A stretch of DNA of 64,000 nt from Monosporascus cannonballus (GCA_004154925.1 QJNS01000743.1:186378-250377), one strand, 5' to 3'. Shown: positions 23,908 to 37,335, numbered from the stretch's first letter. Numbers and translations are program-made. The notes: generated by a model from the letters alone, not told the origin.

Positions 23908-26900
23908 TACAGATACGAAATTATTTAAAGATTTTCTTAAAATGATTATAATTAATCGTTAAAAACTTATAGGGGCATTAGTAAATCCTATGAGTATAAT
24001 TCGGTATTTATAATGTTTAAGTATCGTTTTAAACTCGGTTTTTTATTTTTATTTTTTAATTAATTTAGTTATAGCCGGTTCGGAAATTTAACGCAGTAAA
24101 CTATTTTGCTTTATTAACGTTTTCATAGAGGTTAAGAGGTATCCGCTTTTGATAATAATGGTATTTAATTATTTATAATTAACCATATATCGGTAAACGG
24201 GATTTCCGTTTTGGTCGATTTTTTATTTGTTATTCTTAAATTTGGGTATTATAAAAACCGGGTAATTCGTTGGAAATTTCGACGACCGAAAGTATTTTTT
24301 TAAATTTAATTATATATTTTTTGTCAAGTTTTTATTTTTTCAAGTTTATATAATATGTTTTATAAAACTTGAGATATTATCTTTTTTAATGAATATTCAG
24401 TAATTTTATTAATTGTATAGTAATAGTGTATAATATTTTTATTTTTAACTAATTTTTTGAACTTGCGATATTCCGAAGATATAGCCGTAATTTGATATAA
24501 AATCCATACTTTTTTAAAATTATATAACAGATTTTAAATTTTTTTCAAATGTTGTTTTATTATCTCCGGAAAATGTCTAGTCTTTTTTAATTAATCTGTA
24601 AATTGCTAGAACAGAGTTAATGTATTTCCAGGATGATATCGTATTTTAAGATGTTTGTTATATCTAATAAAAGTTTTTTTTGATGTTTTTAAATTTGGAC
24701 GGAAATTCTTTTGGTTTTTCAAAATATTTATCTATTTTTGTAATTAAATAGGCTTTTATTTACAGTAACTAACTTATTGGATTTTAAATTATATTTTGAA
24801 ACGATTTAACAAATTTTTAGTACTTCCTGAAAAATAAAAGTATTTTTTAAAGTAAATTATAATTTGGCACGTTTTGTTTTTATACTAAATACCGATTTTA
24901 ATTTAATTACGGATTCTTTTTCTTGCTTTATATAAAGTTTTCCATTACTGCGCTTTTCGATATTTAGTTTCGAAAGCCTTGGGTATTTTTTAAATGGCAT
25001 AATTTGCTTACGAATAAACGTTTTTATTTTCGAGCCTTTTTGGTAATATGCTTAATGTAATGGTTATCCATGTACTTATACGATTTTTTTTGCTCAACTG
25101 GTATCCGATAATAACGGGGTTTTAAAATATAACCCTTGGTTCTGTATTTTCTAAGTTATAAGATCGAAAAGATATATTTCCAAAAAGTTGTTTCTATATT
25201 TAAAAGTTGGTGTTGGATGTAAAGTATAAGGAAATAACATAAGCATCTTTTCGATATAGCTTTTCGACTCCGTTCTGAGTTAGGATATAAGTAATAAAAC
25301 TTGGAGTATTTTGGCTATCGGGAGATTTCTGTATATCTGCATTCGTTATCAGGTTCGGTAAATGTTTTTTCGTTTTATCTAGGCCAAAAGTTATTTTTTT
25401 GGCTTTAAGATAAACGAAATAATTATTGAAGTAATAAGCTATAAAACATAATACGTTATAAGGATTTGATAAAGGTTTTTTAAGTATATAATATATTTAG
25501 GAAATTCTTAAAGGTGAGAAAATAACTGTCCGTAATTATTAATATTTGGACTAAATTGACTGTTATATTGGATTTATCTTTTTTGGATTTCTTCAAAGTA
25601 GTACTTGCTTTTTTAAAGCTTACCTTTATTTCTAAATTCGGCTATTGGAGTTTTTATCATTATTTCGTTTTTAATCCTTTTTAAGCTATTAATTAAAGGG
25701 GCCTTTATCGGCAATAATAGCCTTATTAATATATTTTATAAAAGATTTAGATATAGATTTTATATATAGTTCGTTTTTGACTTTAGGCTTTAGGTTATCG
25801 TAATAAGAATAAAATAATGCGTTTTTTAGTAAGTTTAAAATTGCCGTTAAATAGTTAAATTTAAGTATATATTCGGATGTTAATTTTCTTAATGAAGGAA
25901 ATGGAATTACTTAATTACATATTATTTTTGTTTACATTTTTTAAATAGCGTTCGCATTTTTTCGTAATGTTTATATTTGTTAAAAATGCAATTGGTTATG
26001 TCCGAAAAGTTATTAAAGTAGTTTTGCAAGTAATCCCTTATGATGGGCTCGAATTATAGGAGAATTGTTCTGGTAAGTAGCTGCGAAATGGTTATTACCT
26101 TTTGATAATTTTCCGTTAAAAAACTTTTATAGAACTTAAAGTAAAGCCTGGTTTCCGCTAGGAATTTTTTTACGTTTGTAAATTTATTATAGAGCTTAGG
26201 AAAAGTTGGCTTATAACTTTTGATATCTGGTATTCCGTAGTAATTAAAAGATGAAATAGTTTTTTCCCCTAACTGGTTTGCGCTAGATAATAATAAAGTC
26301 GAAGTTTTTTTCTATGTTTGTTTTACGCTAAACGAAGGTGGTTAAAAACTGTTTCCTTGATTTCGCCTTTTGGCGGAGCTAAACCGTGGAAAAACTAGCT
26401 TTTTTCCCTTAGCGAGCCGAGCATTTTTCTTTTCCAAGCTCCGAATTTTCTGGGCCAAGAAGTCCAGTTTTTTTTTCGTAATAAGTTTTTTTTCCTTTTA
26501 AGATCCCGGCCCTATATTTTTCCTTTACTTTTTAACTATTTTTTCCCGATTTCTTTTCCTGTACCTTAAAGGTATTTTTAAGAGCCGGGGTAGGTTATTT
26601 TTGGAGTTACGAAAATAATACGCTTTGTTGTGATCGAATAATAAAAGGTATTATGTTATTTATTAGTTGAAAAACTTTTTCGATAGTAAGTAAATCGTTT
26701 AATCTGGTTATTAATCCTTTACTAGCTAGCAACGGGGATCGGATTTATTATTTATTTTTTGAACGCTATTTTACATTATGTTTTGTATTGAATTCAGGAA
26801 AACTTATACCTTAATTTGGCCGTAAAATATTCGTCGTTTATTAATTAAAACCTTATTAAAATATAACGAATCTGTTACATATCTATCTAGAGGTATAAGC

Positions 26901-29900
26901 AGTATCCAAAATAAGGGTTTGATTTGCAGGTAATAATAAGGCGAGAAATAATATAAGGCTTTATTCGTTAAAAAGGTTTACGGACTTTTCTCTTAATCAG
27001 AAAACGTTACCTTTAATGAAAAACTTAAATTAATAATTAAGGAATGAAACTAAAAAATTCTATTTATATAAAAGATTGATTTATTATATATTTATCTTTT
27101 TTAGGGTGAATATATCGTAAATCTATGTAATTTATGTAACTTGGTCTAAATTACTTAGATTACTTAAAAGGAGCCAAAAGTCATTGGCCGGAATTTAGCC
27201 GTTTGCGCACCCGCGCTAAGGCTTTAAAGAAAGTCTCCTTAAGACGAAAACCCCTGTTTTCGTAATCTAATAAACCATTAAATCGGATAATTAAATTACG
27301 ATTAATAAATTAACAAGCCAGAGTAAATATATATGTACGTTGATTATGTTTTAATTTAAATAACATTAATTTGTAATATAAAATTTTGTTATTTAAAATA
27401 TGTTTGGTATTATAAAACGTAATTAAGTTATTTTATTACTTAAATTTTTACGATATTTTTATTAACAGAAATGTGTAAGACTTAGATTTAATAATTAGTT
27501 AAAACCTTAACCGTTATACGTTATATGTTTTTATTTAATACTATCATTTAAGTGATATTTTTTAGTTACATTATACAATAACAAAAAATTAAGTACTAAT
27601 CGATATTTTAAGTCATAATTAAAAACTTTAAAAATAAATTTAATAAATTGTAAATTAGGTGATAATTATTTTAATTTCTATTATTGTGTTAAGGTGTAAA
27701 GTTAACAGAATAAATACAAGATACATTAAGGTGAAAGTCATATTTTCCAGGATGAACGAAACATACAAAAAATCATTACGCGATAAAATTTGTCCGTTAA
27801 ATACTATATGTAACATATTCGAAAACGGCAACTAATTCATGGTTTTTACGATGAAGACAAATTATACCTTAGTTCTATATAGCCTTATTAAAATTGCAAT
27901 ATATTATTTTATCCAGTTTTGTTTATATTATTACCTCTATTTTAAGACAAAACAAAGTAAATAATATACTGTTTACATTAATTACGCGCATTATTAATGC
28001 AGGCGTCAATAACGATCCGGTCGAATTATTAACCGTTAATCAGCTGAAATTCGAAATTATTAAAGAAAAATAAAGTTCTTATGATAGACGAATAAGCTTT
28101 TTCAAAACGGAAATTGTAATACCGTAAAAGAAGTCAAAAAACGAAGTAAACGATAAAGCCAATAACGAAACCACGTTAAACGATAAAATAATTATTAATA
28201 ACGAAAGTTTTACGGAAAGACAAACTTTTTACCGTCGTCGCCTATAATAATGGACATATTTATCGTAGTATAGGCAGTAAAAGTCCCGTTGTTTTAGGCC
28301 ACTACTGCAAACGGTTTACTAAAAAATAAAAAATAAATACGGATACGTATTTCGGCACAGCATAACAAGGTTACGGATTACGTAAAGTAAGATTATAAAA
28401 TAACATAACTCAACGTAGGAAATAAAAAGATTTTGCGTTTAAATTCGTGAAAACGTTAATATATTATTATTAAATAATAATAACGTTTTTTGAAAAGATA
28501 TTTAATAGGCAACATTTGTTATTTCCTGAATAATGTTATAAATAAGCGTATATTCGTTTATATTTTCTGAAGCCAGATTTTTGTAGTAAATACTTTCAGT
28601 TAACACATTATCGTTATTTCGTCTTGCTATAACCATTACTATGATTTGGTATTATCGGCTGTTATAGCAATCCGGTAAGTTTGTTCATCCGTTAGGCTTA
28701 TCCGGTACGTTATATTAATATATATTTTAACTTATAATCGATGTAAATCTGATATATTAAAGTTAATACGGAATAGGGTACTATATCGGAACCGATATTA
28801 AAAAATAAATAAATCATTAATCAAACGGTTAAAGAAAAAAAAATTACGTTCTTTGGGAGTTGAAGAAGAACATTAAAGAAATTAATATAATATTAATGGA
28901 AAACTGACAGTAATAACTTTTAAACGACGATTTCTTGGTGTTTTTAAAAAGAAATTTAAAGCTTATAAGCTTTTAAAGGGAACTGCTTAATAATGACAGC
29001 AAAAAACGTCAATTTAACTGTATTATGATGGGATCATAAAAATCAGATTTGGGAGAAAATGCAACTATTTATATGTTTTTCTTCCTTTTCTATAAACCCA
29101 TCAGGTTACTATTACAAATACAATAATTATTAACATTATAAATTAAACTTAACCAATATAACTTATTATAAATCAGAATAACGCAATTAAATGTATTATA
29201 AATCACATATTATTGCAAACCAAAGATTATAAGTTAACCTTTTTTAAATGCGTTAATTATTAAACCTGATAATATTATATATCATTGGATTTTTATATAA
29301 ACAAAAACATACATTTCAAAAGTTTTTCCTTTTTCCTTTCAAACCATAACCTAATATATATTAACAATATTGGTGTTGTTATAGCAACCTGCTTTAATAT
29401 CAATTAGTATTATAATAGTAAATTTAAAACATTAATGTTTCTTTTCAATTTGTCTGAACATAATTCTTTTTGTTCTGATAATTCAACATATTTATATGTT
29501 TCTGATTTTGAAATAATATAAGAAAATAATATCCTTAAGTTGAAATTTGGTCTTGATAATGTATCATCTATTGATATATTCGGAAATAAAATATTCAGCT
29601 ACTGATTATTATCTATCGGAATTAATAAATTTAGAAAATCAGTCGTTTTCTATTTTACGTAAATCCTTATTTAATCATTATTTTTTAAGCTGATATTAAT
29701 ATATACTAATAAGTTTTCGTTGTAATTTTACAATAATACTTAACGTTAAATGATTTCAAGCTTCGAACTTTTTTCACCATTATGCATCAAAACACCCTGC
29801 AATTGCTTATGACGAAAAGAGCGAAAATAAAAGAAAAGAAATGAATAAAATTGTACTTACTAATTGACTCAAATACATATTTACCTAACTATTTATGTAT

Positions 29901-30726
29901 TATAAATACCAAATTTATTTCTGTTAGAAAATAAAACCACTTCAAGGCCCCGCTTTCGTTCTTTAATGTAATAACTCGAAAACGAACCTTAAATAATACG
30001 CAAATAACCGATAAAACGTTTAAAATAAAAGAGACGTTATAATGAAATATTAAATACTACTATTAAAAAGAGAGTATATCATCATAAACGATATATTAAA
30101 ATATAGTTATTAAATAACGACTTTAACGTGTTTTTTTCGAATTATTTTAATATTTAAATTACCAGGTTATAAAGTAACGAAAAACTTAAATCGAAAAATC
30201 AAGAGGAAAAAAAAATTAAATGTATTATTTTTTCTTAAAATTGAAAGTTAAATTATAAGATATTTGACTGACGAAGTTCGGTAAATGGCAACTGTGACAT
30301 AACATAATATTAATTTATATTAAAACACTTCCTTAAAAAAGTAAGAAAAGCGTAAAAATAAGGGTGCATTAACTTAAAATTGTTGGAAAAGAATTGTACT
30401 TCTGGGTAAGCTGAATTACGTTAAATGCGTCATATTTAAATATGTAAAGATTTTTTTAAAAAATATTTATAAACCATAAAAGGTCTACGTAGAATAAAAT
30501 ATAAATATTTTATAATCTATTAAAGATTCAAAATATATGTAACAATATATTTACTATTCCGAATTTAATAAATAACTTTATCCATTGTATTTACTTATAT
30601 TAGAAATATGTTAAATAATAAATTAATGAAGAAATATCGGCTATATTTACTTAGTATTATTTTAAACCTAAAACGTAAGACAAATTATATTTAAAATTTT
30701 TGATTATAAAATCATCATTTGATTAT

Positions 30727-30935
30727 TTACGAATGTTACGCTCTTTCTGTTTTGAGAGACAGCTCCGTCTCGCCCTTTCTTCTATTGAGACACGACGTCT
30801 TATGACATTCTATGACGTCTCTAGGTAGGAGACCAGGACCATATGTAAATAGACAGACTTAGACTTCCGGAAACGATTCCTCCTAAAGGATCATCAAAAG
30901 ATTGGGATTTGCTCTGACAGCGAATATGTTTAACT
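30727..30935. other. GC-normal islet of unknown origin
   Basis: About 200 bp of ordinary composition within AT-rich DNA. It has a small perfect-stem hairpin (GAGAC..GTCTC) near 30,762 and a second GACGTC-containing segment. No coding frame, terminal repeats or second copy were found. Confidence 0.45.
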
Positions 30936-33281
30936 TTATTTCGACAAAAACAGAACTGATAAATTATTTAAATTTGTAAATTAAAAAAATGAACGTAATT
31001 CTTTTTTTAAAACAGGCTAAATTAGAAAACATTAGGCGATATAACTAATTTAATATTTAACAAATCCGAAGATAACCTTAGCTAGGGTTGATATTGTAAT
31101 TTGTAGTTATTAGTCAGTTTTAGTAACTAGCCGATTGTTATAATTTTAATCCCTTTACTAACTAACTAATGTAATTTTGGTCAGGTTATTAACTAATTGC
31201 GGATTTTACGTAGTTAATTAATTACCTAAAAAAATAATAAATAAAAGGTTTTCAATTGAATTTTTAAAATTTCATTACAAAACCAAAGCTTTTTTAAAGG
31301 ATTTTTAACTTTTTTTAGAAAAAAATCGTTTTTTCTGCTGTTAATTAACTTTAATTTTGAAAGGTTTTTAATTAGTTTATTGTTACTTTCGACGGTGTTA
31401 TGCATTTGTATCATATTTTTATTAACATTTTAAATTGGCTGCTAAGAAGCTATAACGTTCAGAAATTTTGATTGTTTAAAATATTTGCTTAGAACTTATG
31501 TGTTAAATTTAGGAACCGAGTTTTCTTTTTTTTTTTTTAAAAATCCAACGTTAGTTTTGAGAAATCCATTATTATTTTTATAATAATTGTAATAATATTA
31601 TGCAACGGTTTCGGATGTGTTGTAAAATAATATTACACTAGTATTATTATATAACTTGAATTAACTTGGTTTTATCGGTACAGAATATGTGTCGAATAAA
31701 TAAAATACGGATTTATATTTCAATTAATATTAGCCCTTTTCAAAGTGTTTAAGAAAATTTGAATTTTTTAAAAAATACGAACCTTACTTTGACGTAAAGT
31801 AAAAGGCGTTATTAATTTTCAAAGAGGCGGTTTTAAATTTCAATACAATTTAAAATATAATTAAAATATATTATACCAGATTACCAATATAAATTAAATA
31901 ATAACGGTTACGCTTTTTAATACTTTGTTTTTTTTTAAATAATAAATAATAAACCGAATTTATAAAAAGAAAATTGTGCAATATTTTCATTCATCAAATA
32001 AAAATTATATGCTTAATAAATAATTTTTATATAATTAAAATTTTATCTTCGAAAAGAAATGATAAATATATCGTTAACTTAAATTATTTATAATATATTT
32101 ATTAATTTTTGTTTTGTGAAAAATATAAAAACAAAACAATTATTATCTTACTTATAACTGCTTTAACATTTATTACAATTTTTATAAAATTTTCAAACAA
32201 TTTTACATACATTTAACATTTCACAAAGCGTATTTTCCGAACGGTAAACTGTTTTATCATTACTTATATAGCGATATAACTATTTTAATAAAACAGTTAA
32301 AACATTTTTTAACTTTAATCTTGGATAAAACATTTGTATATTATATAATAAGTAAATTTCGTAAATGGTGTTGTTAAAAAATTATATTTTTGTTAAAAAC
32401 TATATCTAGACATTACGTAAACTTATGTTTTTTTCCAAACCTTAAGGCCTTAAAAATGTATACTAAAATAACCGCCTTTTTATTACTTTATTTTTAATAT
32501 CAGCAAAAAACAAAGCCGTTATAAGAAAGGAAAATAACAATACTGAAAAAAAAATCGCAAAAATACCACTTTTCATTAAAACTCAATGCATGCAGAAAAC
32601 CGATATATATCGAAAAATATGTGCGATTTAATAAAAGTAAAATTGAAATTTTGAGTATTTTACAAAAATAACTGACGAAAATATGTTATTTCGTAAATTA
32701 AAGCTACAAACTTAGTAATTTTATCAAAATAATTATTTTGAGTATTTACAAATGGAGAATAATAATTTTTTAAAATTAAACGGATAACGAATATAGATAA
32801 ATGCAATCGAATTGATTTTATTTTTCTTAAAGGTATTAATTGAAATTACAATATAATATACTGTTATAAAATTCGAAATTACGTATTTTGAATAAACCGA
32901 ACGTAACTTCCGCATTTAAAATTAATGCTATACCTAGCCGGTAATTGTTTTAATACAAGATATATTTAGGTTTAAGCTATATTTTCTTAGTTCAGTCAAA
33001 TATACAGAAAATTATTATAGGATATAATTTCCAGGGCAAATACTATATCTAATATATTCAAACAGGATAATTAATATATGATTTTTATGATTAATATAGA
33101 TTGTACCTTAGTTCTATAAAACCTTACTTTAAAGCCGACTGCTGGCCCTCCGTACCCACGCCATTTCCGACTGATATCGGCTTGGAAGGCTTATATATAT
33201 AGTTGTCGACAAGCTTCGACCATGATAAATCTTATGCCCGTTAGCCTTACGGTTCGGCAGGGTCGAAAGGTTAAGTTTTAA

Positions 33282-33346
33282 GCGGCAAACCTTAAGGATA
33301 AACCTTGAGGGTAAACCGTAAGAGTAAGCCTTAAAGGTAAACCTTG
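33282..33346 (+). repeat. Five 13-bp tandem repeats in LTR-B
   Basis: Exact 13-bp periodicity over five units, the clearest being AGGATAAACCTTG, AGGGTAAACCGTA and AAGGTAAACCTTG. The same units recur at 12183-12234. Position just upstream of the TATA box suggests a promoter or enhancer role. Confidence 0.8.
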
Positions 33347-33352
33347 AGTTCG

Positions 33353-33360
33353 TATAAAAG
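33353..33360 (+). promoter_or_regulatory. TATA box of LTR-B
   Basis: TATAAAAG lies 6 bp downstream of the 13-bp tandem repeats, with GC-rich unmutated sequence after it. It is consistent with an RNA polymerase II promoter in an LTR. Confidence 0.55.
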
Positions 33361-36316
33361 GCTTTGCGAACCCTCGCCAGTTTAACGGCTCGATCGTTCC
33401 ACGGCAACTTCTCAAGTCACCATTAATCAAAATACCATGCCACAAATTCCGGACACACAATATCGGTAATCCGTTTGGCAAAATCTCCAACGAAATGTAT
33501 TTTCGTCAATAATTTGGTTGATAATATTACTATATCAAAACAACAAAAATTATATTTATTGTTGTTTAATACTAAGAAAACTTTCAATTTAATGAATTAC
33601 AAAGGATATTATTTTCGCCTGAAATGACAAATATATAATTTAAAATTATTTACAGTACCTATATCTTCGAAAAATCATATAAATGTACTAAATATAATTT
33701 TGTAATTATATAAATAAAACGTTTTAAATGTCATTATTCAAAAACGTAATACTTGTGATTAAGTTTCCTATCCCGTTTTATATATTACTATGAAAATTTA
33801 TAATCAAAATTTAGTTAACCTTATTTAAAAAAATTTCATAACATTTATTCAGTTTTCATAAGTTTAATTTATTATTAACGAAAACTTATAAAGTTACCAA
33901 AAGAATTTTCTTTAATATCTTATTACGCTAAATAGAAAGGCAAAAAGGTAGCGATTATTTGTAGCAAATTATACACTTTCACCGGCTATAATACAACGGT
34001 TCAAAGAGTTTTCCTTAATAATATAAAATTTATATCCGAATTTTAATAAACATTTTTCGTGAAATTACAAAATTAATTGTGTCTATAAATTATTATTTTT
34101 AAATAAATACATAAAGCGCAAAACGAAGTTAAAATATAAATATAATTTTTAAGCACTGTATTATTATTTTTATTAATTTGAAACTAAATATCATTTTAAG
34201 TTTTAACTTTACTCTACATAAACCCTTTGTATTATAAGCGATTATAACTTAAATAAATCAATTTTCGATTTGAAATTTTGATCCACATTTAATGTATTTG
34301 AAATATGTAATATATTTTATAGTTTTGAAACTATAAAAACTTTATATTAAAATAAAGTGAAAACGGTAAGTATTTTTATAATGGGATATTTAAATTTTTA
34401 AACGTAATTTTTAATACAATTCGTTTTAATTTGCCGTATATAATAATTTTTTCCAAAAATATTACGTTGCTGTAAATTCGGATCATAAGTATTTGCCGAA
34501 AAAAGCTGGTGTTTACGGGTATTTAAAAACTTAATTCAAAATATAAATATAACATTCAGTAAAATTAACAAATTTACTAAACAATTTCCATTACATACTT
34601 GTTTTCCCTTTTAAATATTAAAAACTCATGATTTAAAAAAATAAAATTTAATTAAATATTTATGGAAATTAATCATAATACATAATATAATTTTTTTAAA
34701 AACATATCGTACTTTTATATCATGAAACTTTTTATATAAAAACCGGATATGTTTTAAAATATTTTATACGACAGAAAATATAATACTAAACGTAACAAAT
34801 AATACTTTCCAAAATTTTAAATAAAAACGTATTTAATTTATTTAAACCATATATATATATATATATAATTCTTTAAAAAGGAATGTTTAAAAGTTTAAAA
34901 CGATAAAAACATATGCATAATAATATTTTAAAAAATTAAAAATAGGTAATATTATGCTCACAACGAAAACAGAAAATTAAATATTTCATAAATTATTAAA
35001 CGAATTATTATAAAAGGAGTGAAAAAATTTTACACTTTTAAATTAATTTAAATCCCTTTATGTTTATTCCGGCTCATTTTTACTATAATAATGAATATTT
35101 CTTTATTATATACTTTGCATTATAATTCTAGCATTTTATAATATTTTAATATAAAAGTAAATTTATTTTTATTTTCGATTATAATTTTTTCTTTTATGCG
35201 TAATATTTGTATGTAATAATTTTGAAATGTATTACTTAATAATAATGAACGTAAATTCCTAACTCGGAAAAAGGTTTTCTTTTTAAAAATTCAGCGTAGA
35301 TATTTCAAAACCAAATTAAAAGAAATTTTACTAAATAATATATTATATATTATAATATTACCCAGGAAAATGTAAAAGATACATAATAATAAGAGTGTAA
35401 TGAATAATATACGATTAATATAATTAAATCAAGTAAAAATTAAAATGCGAACCGAGTTCTAAATCAAAATAATTTGCAGTTTATTTTAATTATTAAAATT
35501 TCAAAAAACGTTGTAGTAAATGAACTTTATAATTTATGTGCTTAAACTTAATATAACTGTGTTATGTATTAAATAATGTTTAAATATTTAACTATTTAAA
35601 AACACTTCGACAACGGTTTTATAATAAATGCGTTATATTATATTAAGTAAAATTTAAAAATAATATATATATCAATTGTTTCGAAAAATATTTTAACCAA
35701 TTTAATAAAACCGGCAGTAACAATATTAAAAACCATACATTTTTACGGTAACGTTAAAAATGACGGATTTAATACATTACTTTTTAATATTAAGTATTAT
35801 TTCGAAATATCTGTATTCAATTTTCGTTTCGTTAAATTTAAAAAACGACAAAGCTTTAGTATTTAATTAATTATAATAAAAACGATAATAATAATGAAAG
35901 GTTTACAAATAATGGTACGGTATAACATTTATATTTATAATTTTAATAATAATTTTAAAAGATATTTTATAGATAAAAGTAACAAAAATATTTTGCTTTA
36001 TACCGGCGATTATTAAAGAAAATCAAGTAACGAAAGTATAATCGCAAATTTCGTATATATTATCTTGGAACTCTTTGGGATTTATGTTTCGTAATTACAA
36101 TATTAAAAACGGCAATATTGTTGTCAAAAATGCCAATGACGAAAATGAAAATTAGGAAAATATAGATATTCTACAATAAATCGAAAAATTGAGAATTCCT
36201 TCAAATCTAAAAATTAACGAAACATTTTGTAATCCATAAGCCGATAACGCCCATAAATATTGTATATTACTATGTTTTTATAAAAGAAACATTTGATGTT
36301 ATTTGCCTCATTAGAA

Positions 36317-36443
36317 TCAGGCCCTATTTTAGAGATTGCGGCTGCGCCTGCGGCGCAGCTGTGGATAGGTAGCTTTTAGTACCACGCTAACCAAATTTGG
36401 AAACCCCCATAAAAAATAACAAATCCTCCAAAATAAGGCCTAA
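36317..36443. mobile_element. 127-bp MITE-like element with 18-bp inverted ends
   Basis: The left end TCAGGCCCTATTTTAGAG and the reverse complement of the right end TTAGGCCTTATTTTGGAG differ at three positions, all transitions. The interior has a GC-rich core (GGCTGCGCCTGCGGCGCAGC). No clear target duplication. Confidence 0.55.
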
Positions 36444-36679
36444 TAGCAAGTTGTGATTTTTTAGCTCCGTTTCATACGTTTCCATATAAATTTTTCAAAG
36501 GTTATTTTAAAAACTTACAAATAAAATAATAATAAAAAATAATGAAAAATTAACAAAAATTAACATTATGTATAGCGTTAAAGCAGTTTTTAAACGGTAT
36601 ATATACTTCTTAACTCGGGGTTAAATTAATGGAGATATTAAAAAAAAATGAAAATTTCGGATTGGTATATATCTTCTAA

Positions 36680-36834
36680 TCGGAACGCCCTTATAGTTGC
36701 GACAACGCAACTACCGTATATAACATTTTGCCATGGGCCTTCCAACGGTAATTTAGTATAGGAAAAGCCCGTTTGGCTATGCTTTTATCCGTGTGGGTTA
36801 TGGTTGCTGCGTTACAGCTATAAGGGCGTACCGG
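36680..36834 (-). repeat. Hairpin repeat Hp1, copy 1 (inverted)
   Basis: Ends CGGAACGCCCTTATAG and reverse complement CCGGTACGCCCTTATAG form terminal inverted repeats. The interior (TTTTGCCATGGGCC .. GCCCGTTTGGCTATG) matches the reverse complement of copy 3. About 155 bp, noncoding, palindrome-like. Confidence 0.7.
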
Positions 36835-36843
36835 ATTTGGCTG

Positions 36844-37000
36844 GCCCTAATCTTTTTATGGCTGTAACGTAATAACGATAGCCCGTACGGCCAAAAGAAT
36901 TACTGGACGGGTTTTTCCCATATAAAATACATTAGGAAAACCCGGTATACGATAATATGACCGGTAATTGTGCTATCGCAGCCATAAGGGCGTTACGGTC
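36844..37000 (+). repeat. Hairpin repeat Hp1, copy 2
   Basis: Right end reverse complement GACCGTAACGCCCTTATGGC; the left end is the same with C-to-T changes. The following ~180 bp of AT-rich flank is also repeated after copy 3, so copies 2 and 3 form direct tandem units of about 340 bp. Confidence 0.7.
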
Positions 37001-37174
37001 GCCTATTTCCTAGGCCTAACTTTAGCCGTATTAGCCTTAACTTTTATTTAAAAAAATTCCAAAAAAGTTCTTATACATATATTAGCTTATATTCGACAAA
37101 TACATAAAATATCAAAATTTATTGGACTTAAATTAGTTATGTAATAATTATAAAAGCGCTCCGGACTTAATTAG

Positions 37175-37335
37175 CCCCAATAAATATCCTTATGGCTGCG
37201 ACGTAACAACCACAACCCGTACGGGCAAAAACATAGCCAAACGGGTTTCTCTTATGCCAAATTACCTTTGGGCGGCCTATGGCAAAATGATGCACGCGGT
37301 ATTTGCGTTGTCGCAGCCATGAGAGCGTTTCGGTC
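37175..37335 (+). repeat. Hairpin repeat Hp1, copy 3
   Basis: Same orientation as copy 2 (left ATGGCTGCGACGTAACAACC, right GCGTTGTCGCAGCCATGAG). Flank landmarks TATATATTAGCTTA and TTCGACA recur downstream as after copy 2. Confidence 0.7.

Larger units (their letters stand above)
17368..27267 (-). mobile_element. Gy2, Ty3/gypsy retrotransposon, RIP-inactivated, with nested Gy1
   Basis: Left LTR 17368-17693 plus 20633-20720 (interrupted); right LTR 26862-27267 (406 bp). The LTR starts TGTAACGAA-like and ends TTCGTAACA-like. Target duplication TAATA at 17363-17367 and 27268-27272. The 6.1-kb internal region reads on the minus strand. A coiled Gag start (KIRSLEKKNARLAKGKK) lies near 26,370-26,460. 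Reverse transcriptase shows the intact active-site motif YFDD at 23896-23907. The RT/RNase H junction near 23,600 reads like GFTDYVRNLIKGYD. Integrase contains TDGQTER at 22186-22206. Stops and frameshifts are everywhere, so no protein can be made. Order of domains (RT, RNase H, integrase) is that of Ty3/gypsy, not Copia. Confidence 0.88.
17228..27518 (+). mobile_element. Inverted Gy1 LTR, split by Gy2 (parts 17228-17367 and 27268-27518)
   Basis: The + strand reads the reverse complement of the other Gy1 LTRs. The left piece starts TATTACGACC (mutated TGTCATGACC) and the right piece ends CCGTTATA. Removing the Gy2 element with one TAATA duplication restores a continuous LTR of 386 bp, against 387 bp for the LTR at 17,694-18,080. 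Just after 27,518, about 30 bases resemble the internal start of full-length Gy1. It may therefore be the 5' LTR of a + oriented Gy1 whose body has decayed, rather than a solo LTR. No matching target duplication was found. Confidence 0.85.
32940..33420 (+). repeat. Best-preserved LTR-B copy
   Basis: Its second half (33,126-33,420) escapes most of the mutation seen around it. Shared blocks with the copies at 10,695, 11,345 and 12,060 are TTTAAAGCCGACTG, GACAAGCTTCGACCATGAT, CTTATGCCCGTTAG and GGTCGAAAGGTTAAG. These are followed by 13-bp tandem repeats and a TATA box. Open frames on the minus strand across it are an accident of composition. I infer an LTR from the promoter-like layout; I did not find an internal region or a partner LTR. 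Confidence 0.6.
27519..36316. other. AT-rich decayed block, mostly unidentified
   Basis: Nearly 9 kb of mutated DNA. Recognisable pieces: ~30 bp of Gy1-like internal start at 27,519, an LTR-B fragment around 27,720-27,900, a GC-normal islet at 30,727-30,935, the LTR-B copy at 32,940-33,420, and a TA microsatellite near 34,846-34,868. Slightly less AT-rich stretches around 28,000-28,400 suggest another old element, but I could not read a conserved domain in any frame. Confidence 0.5.

Noticed and set aside
33129..33490. Two minus-strand open frames with Arg/Leu-rich translations.
   Set aside because: They lie in the LTR-B promoter half, and their repeated residues come from the 13-bp tandem repeats.
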